Source: an uncultured Eudoraea sp. (lineage in GTDB: Bacteria; Bacteroidota; Bacteroidia; Flavobacteriales; Flavobacteriaceae). From it: 64,000 bases of DNA. Positions within the stretch are counted from its first letter, which is position 1. Each line of letters opens with the position of its first letter. Made by a program: the position numbers and the translations under genes. Positions 61,662-64,000 of the stretch are shown here, piece by piece. Location of the stretch: positions 208,456 through 272,455 of the forward strand of contig NZ_CAMYOM010000001.1 of NCBI RefSeq assembly GCF_947260015.1, read 5' to 3'. The notes beneath the pieces are model-generated. The model was not told the DNA's origin. It worked only from the letters and a program-made list of their open reading frames with translations, and did no database searches.

Positions 61662-63110
61662 ATGAGCCCAATCAAATCTTATGAAAAAGAGCTTGCTTTT
61701 CAGGCAGATAGAAGAAAAGCTACAACGGAATTCATCAAAATTATAAGTGATCTATGGTACGATAAAGCCATCGAAGTGGTGCTTTTTAAGAATCAAGTAA
61801 TTGATAAAAATGTCAGTGATATAATAAATCTTCACGAATACGCAGGTGAATTTGTACAAAAACCTATTTCTATTTTTGATTCAGTAGAATTATTGCGCGC
61901 AATTAATGACATTAATTTACCCCCTTCCAAGATAGATATAGGCAAGCTTACATACGAGTACCATTCAGATAACAACATTTATCAGGAAGTTAAGACATTT
62001 ATTATTTACAAATTAAAAGATGCCAATAATACGAAAGAAATTAAGCCTAAGGATGTGGTGCTTTACGGTTTTGGAAGAATAGGAAGACTAATAGCAAGAG
62101 AGCTCATGGCTAAGACAGGCAAAGGCAATCAGCTAAGGCTTAGGGCCATAGTTACCAGAGGAGAATTAACTGAAGAAATTCTGGAGAAACGGGCTACATT
62201 GTTGAAAACAGATTCCGTTCATGGTCAATTCACAGGAACCGTAGATTATGATATTGCTAAGAAGGCCCTGGTAATTAATGGGACCACGGTGCATATTATT
62301 AGTTCTGATAATCCTGAAAAAATAGACTATACCAAATATGGAATTAATAATGCCTTGATTATTGATAATACGGGCGCCTTCAGAGATAAAAAATCTTTGG
62401 AAAGGCATTTGAAAGCATCTGGGGTCAGCAAAGTTCTTCTGACTGCCCCCGGTAAAGAAATACCAAATATTGTACATGGTGTTAATCAATATGATTTTGA
62501 TCCGGATACTATTGACATCTATTCCGCCGCCTCATGCACAACTAACGCCATTACACCAATATTAAAGATTGTTGACGATTCACTGGGGATAAAAAAAGGA
62601 CATTTGGAAACCATTCATGCCTATACAAACGATCAAAATTTGGTTGACAATTTACATGGTAAATACCGAAGGGGAAGAGCGGCTGCACTAAACATGGTAA
62701 TAACGGAAACAGGGGCAGGGAGTGCAGTGGAAAAAGCACTGCCATCACTGAAAGGTAAACTAACATCAAATGCAATAAGAGTACCTGTTCCGAATGGTTC
62801 ATTGGCTATACTCAATCTGGAGATTAAAAGTAGGACATCAGCAGATGCCCTAAATACCATAATAAAAAAGTATGCTTTGGAGGGTGATTTGGTGGAGCAA
62901 ATTAAATATTCACTAAGTAATGAACTGGTTTCAACAGATATTGTTGGGACAGCTGCACCTTCTATATATGACAGTAACGCAACTATAGTATCCGCTGATG
63001 GTAAAAATATTGTGCTTTATGTTTGGTACGACAATGAGTTTGGGTATTCACATCAGGTAATCAGATTAGCAAAATATATAGCAAAAGTGAGACGATTCAC
63101 GTATTATTAA
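61662..63110 (+). CDS. gap: Glyceraldehyde-3-phosphate dehydrogenase, long form
   Basis: 482 aa, versus about 335 for the usual form: an N-terminal extension of about 130 residues is of the type common in Bacteroidota. 'GFGRIGR' (136-142) binds NAD; Cys292 in 'ASCTTNAITP' is catalytic; 'YTNDQNLVDNLHGKYRRGRAAALNMVIT' and 'WYDNEFGYSHQV' are conserved. It works in glycolysis/gluconeogenesis. The extension's function is unknown. Confidence 0.95.
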   Translation: MSPIKSYEKELAFQADRRKATTEFIKIISDLWYDKAIEVVLFKNQVIDKNVSDIINLHEYAGEFVQKPISIFDSVELLRAINDINLPPSKIDIGKLTYEYHSDNNIYQEVKTFIIYKLKDANNTKEIKPKDVVLYGFGRIGRLIARELMAKTGKGNQLRLRAIVTRGELTEEILEKRATLLKTDSVHGQFTGTVDYDIAKKALVINGTTVHIISSDNPEKIDYTKYGINNALIIDNTGAFRDKKSLERHLKASGVSKVLLTAPGKEIPNIVHGVNQYDFDPDTIDIYSAASCTTNAITPILKIVDDSLGIKKGHLETIHAYTNDQNLVDNLHGKYRRGRAAALNMVITETGAGSAVEKALPSLKGKLTSNAIRVPVPNGSLAILNLEIKSRTSADALNTIIKKYALEGDLVEQIKYSLSNELVSTDIVGTAAPSIYDSNATIVSADGKNIVLYVWYDNEFGYSHQVIRLAKYIAKVRRFTYY

Positions 63111-63249
63111 TGGATTTTTTCAACAATTATGACAGATGTCAGAATTTTCAGGAATAATTTATGATCGTCGAATTTTTTTTATTAATTAATAATATTAGAG
63201 TACTTTCGTTACTTCTCTAAATCATATATTAATACTTAGAATTATTTTA

Positions 63250-63870
63250 ATGAAAGGTTTTAGCAAATTTTATATTGTAATCGCCTTCCTGACATGTAAC
63301 CTACAATTTGCACAGCAGAGTGCTCAGCAGGAAGAATTGTCTTTAGATAGTGGTTCCATAGAAAGTCAGTTTCAATATTTATACAAAAAATCTGGCAACT
63401 ACAATGCAGAAGGAAAAAGATATGAGGTGGTGCGTATTATCAACCTCGATAAGCTTAAGAAAAATGTTCTTGATTCTGTTAATGCCTCAAATAAAAAGGC
63501 TATTGAATTAAAAAATACGATAAGCAATCACGAAGCCACTATTAGCTCCCTAAATAGTAAATTAAAAGAAACCACTGATAACCTTACAACCGTTAGCAAT
63601 GAGAAAGACAGTATGTCCTTATTGGGTGCTCAGGTTTCAAAGGGCACTTATAATGTCATTCTGTGGACCATAATTATTGGCTTACTTCTGTTATTCTTTA
63701 TGTTTGTTTATAAGTTTCGAAGAAGCAATATTCTAACTCAGATAGCAAAGTCCAATTTAAGCGAGTTGGAAACTGAATACGAGGATCACAGGCGCAGGGC
63801 TTTGGAAAGAGAGCAAAAGATAAGCAGGCAACTCCAGGACGAAATAAATAAATACAAAAAATCAAAATAA
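63250..63870 (+). CDS. Secreted coiled-coil membrane protein, unknown
   Basis: 206 aa. Signal peptide 'MKGFSKFYIVIAFLTCNLQFAQQ', a coiled coil (about 80-130, 'TISNHEATISSLNSKLKETTDNL'), a membrane helix 'VILWTIIIGLLLLFFMFVYKF' near 140-160, and a charged cytoplasmic coiled tail. Similar flavobacterial proteins carry a 'tRNA (guanine-N1)-methyltransferase' label in databases, but I see no methyltransferase motif and reject that name. Followed by a strong terminator. Confidence 0.85.
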   Translation: MKGFSKFYIVIAFLTCNLQFAQQSAQQEELSLDSGSIESQFQYLYKKSGNYNAEGKRYEVVRIINLDKLKKNVLDSVNASNKKAIELKNTISNHEATISSLNSKLKETTDNLTTVSNEKDSMSLLGAQVSKGTYNVILWTIIIGLLLLFFMFVYKFRRSNILTQIAKSNLSELETEYEDHRRRALEREQKISRQLQDEINKYKKSK

Positions 63871-63897
63871 AAAAAGCTCCTAAAGGGAGCTTTTTTT
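63869..63897 (+). terminator. Terminator after the coiled-coil protein gene
   Basis: AAAAAGCTCC-TAAA-GGGAGCTTTTTTT, a short GC stem with a T-tract. Confidence 0.88.
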
Positions 63898-63910
63898 AGC
63901 ATAATAGGTC

Positions 63911-64000
63911 ATGATTAATATTATTCGGGCAAAAGAAGAACATATCCCAACATTGATTCCTCTTTTGGATAAATACAGAATATTCTACAACCAGAATTCA
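63911..64000 (+). CDS. GNAT-family N-acetyltransferase, 3' end outside the window
   Basis: The ATG at 63911 opens 'MINIIRAKEEHIPTLIPLLDKYRIFY', the N-terminal strand and helix of a GNAT domain (IRxAxxxDIPxLxxLxDxYRxFY). The frame stays open to the last base, so about 30 residues are visible. It was not in the ORF track. Assignment rests on a short stretch. Confidence 0.65.
   Translation, partial: MINIIRAKEEHIPTLIPLLDKYRIFYNQNS

Overview
The window is a chromosomal stretch from a member of the phylum Bacteroidota, almost certainly a flavobacterium (class Flavobacteriia). It is AT-rich. Many lipoproteins have a short signal peptide followed by Cys and charged residues. Promoter-like TAnnTTTG boxes, the -7 element of this phylum, recur, while strong Shine-Dalgarno sequences are rare. 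Several families are characteristic of the group: PorP/SprF, a DUF4835-type protein, an RprX/RprY-like pair, DUF6503, DUF6913 and the large GAPDH. The genus cannot be named from sequence alone. I recognise no insertion sequence, prophage, CRISPR array, tRNA or rRNA gene. One structural RNA, the SRP RNA (ffs), lies on the minus strand near 3.0 kb.

Layout. 1-6.2 kb: end of a TlpA-like thioredoxin-fold protein without the redox cysteines, a transaldolase, an SDR, ffs, glutamine cyclotransferase, a thioesterase and a beta-helix lipoprotein. 6.3-11.2 kb: a signalling block made of a LytTR regulator with a degenerate receiver, a 64-aa lipoprotein with an internal repeat, a TPR sensor kinase, its LuxR-type regulator and an orphan protein. 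11.2-28.6 kb: housekeeping and accessory genes (glyA, fahA, ytxJ-like, clpB, a TetR regulator, a PorP/SprF-SPOR protein, smpB, pcm, dehydrogenases, DUF1015, yggS), ending in an exonuclease/GIY-YIG gene that has lost its 5' end. 28.6-33.2 kb: ion channel, miaA, gluconokinase and the rprXY-like operon. 33.3-43.3 kb: a long minus-strand series of core genes (coaE, ybbR-like, a 5'-truncated GT2, fabI, recN, DUF4835, coaBC, rpoZ, bamD, dapA, DUF6913). 43.4-54.0 kb: a split nucleotidase pair, small unknowns, ligA, a LOG-family gene, prmC, ribD, a HAD hydrolase, an EamA transporter, a YigZ-like gene and a thioesterase. 54.2-64 kb: dnaA, an LMW phosphatase, an RsmI-like methylase, a lysozyme-like protein, mltG, a GNAT, dapF, degQ/htrA, GAPDH, a coiled-coil membrane protein and the start of a second GNAT.

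How the parts work together. Most genes serve core functions: translation quality control (smpB, prmC, miaA, ffs), replication and repair (dnaA, ligA, recN), CoA and lysine/peptidoglycan precursors (coaE, coaBC, dapA, dapF), envelope biogenesis and stress (bamD, mltG, degQ, rprXY, PorP/SprF) and proteostasis (clpB, pcm).

The most interesting observations are four. (a) Two apparent deletion scars: conserved enzyme genes lack their N-terminal coding part and are joined directly to the end of the upstream gene (yggS/exonuclease at about 27.50 kb; fabI terminator/GT2 at about 35.74 kb). (b) The 6.3-10.3 kb signalling block, with a perfect inverted repeat just before the kinase start. (c) A shared GTTAA-N6-GTTAA direct repeat upstream of both the rprX-like operon and degQ, a possible envelope-stress regulator box. 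(d) A small protein resembling the archaeal CTP-dependent riboflavin kinase fold.
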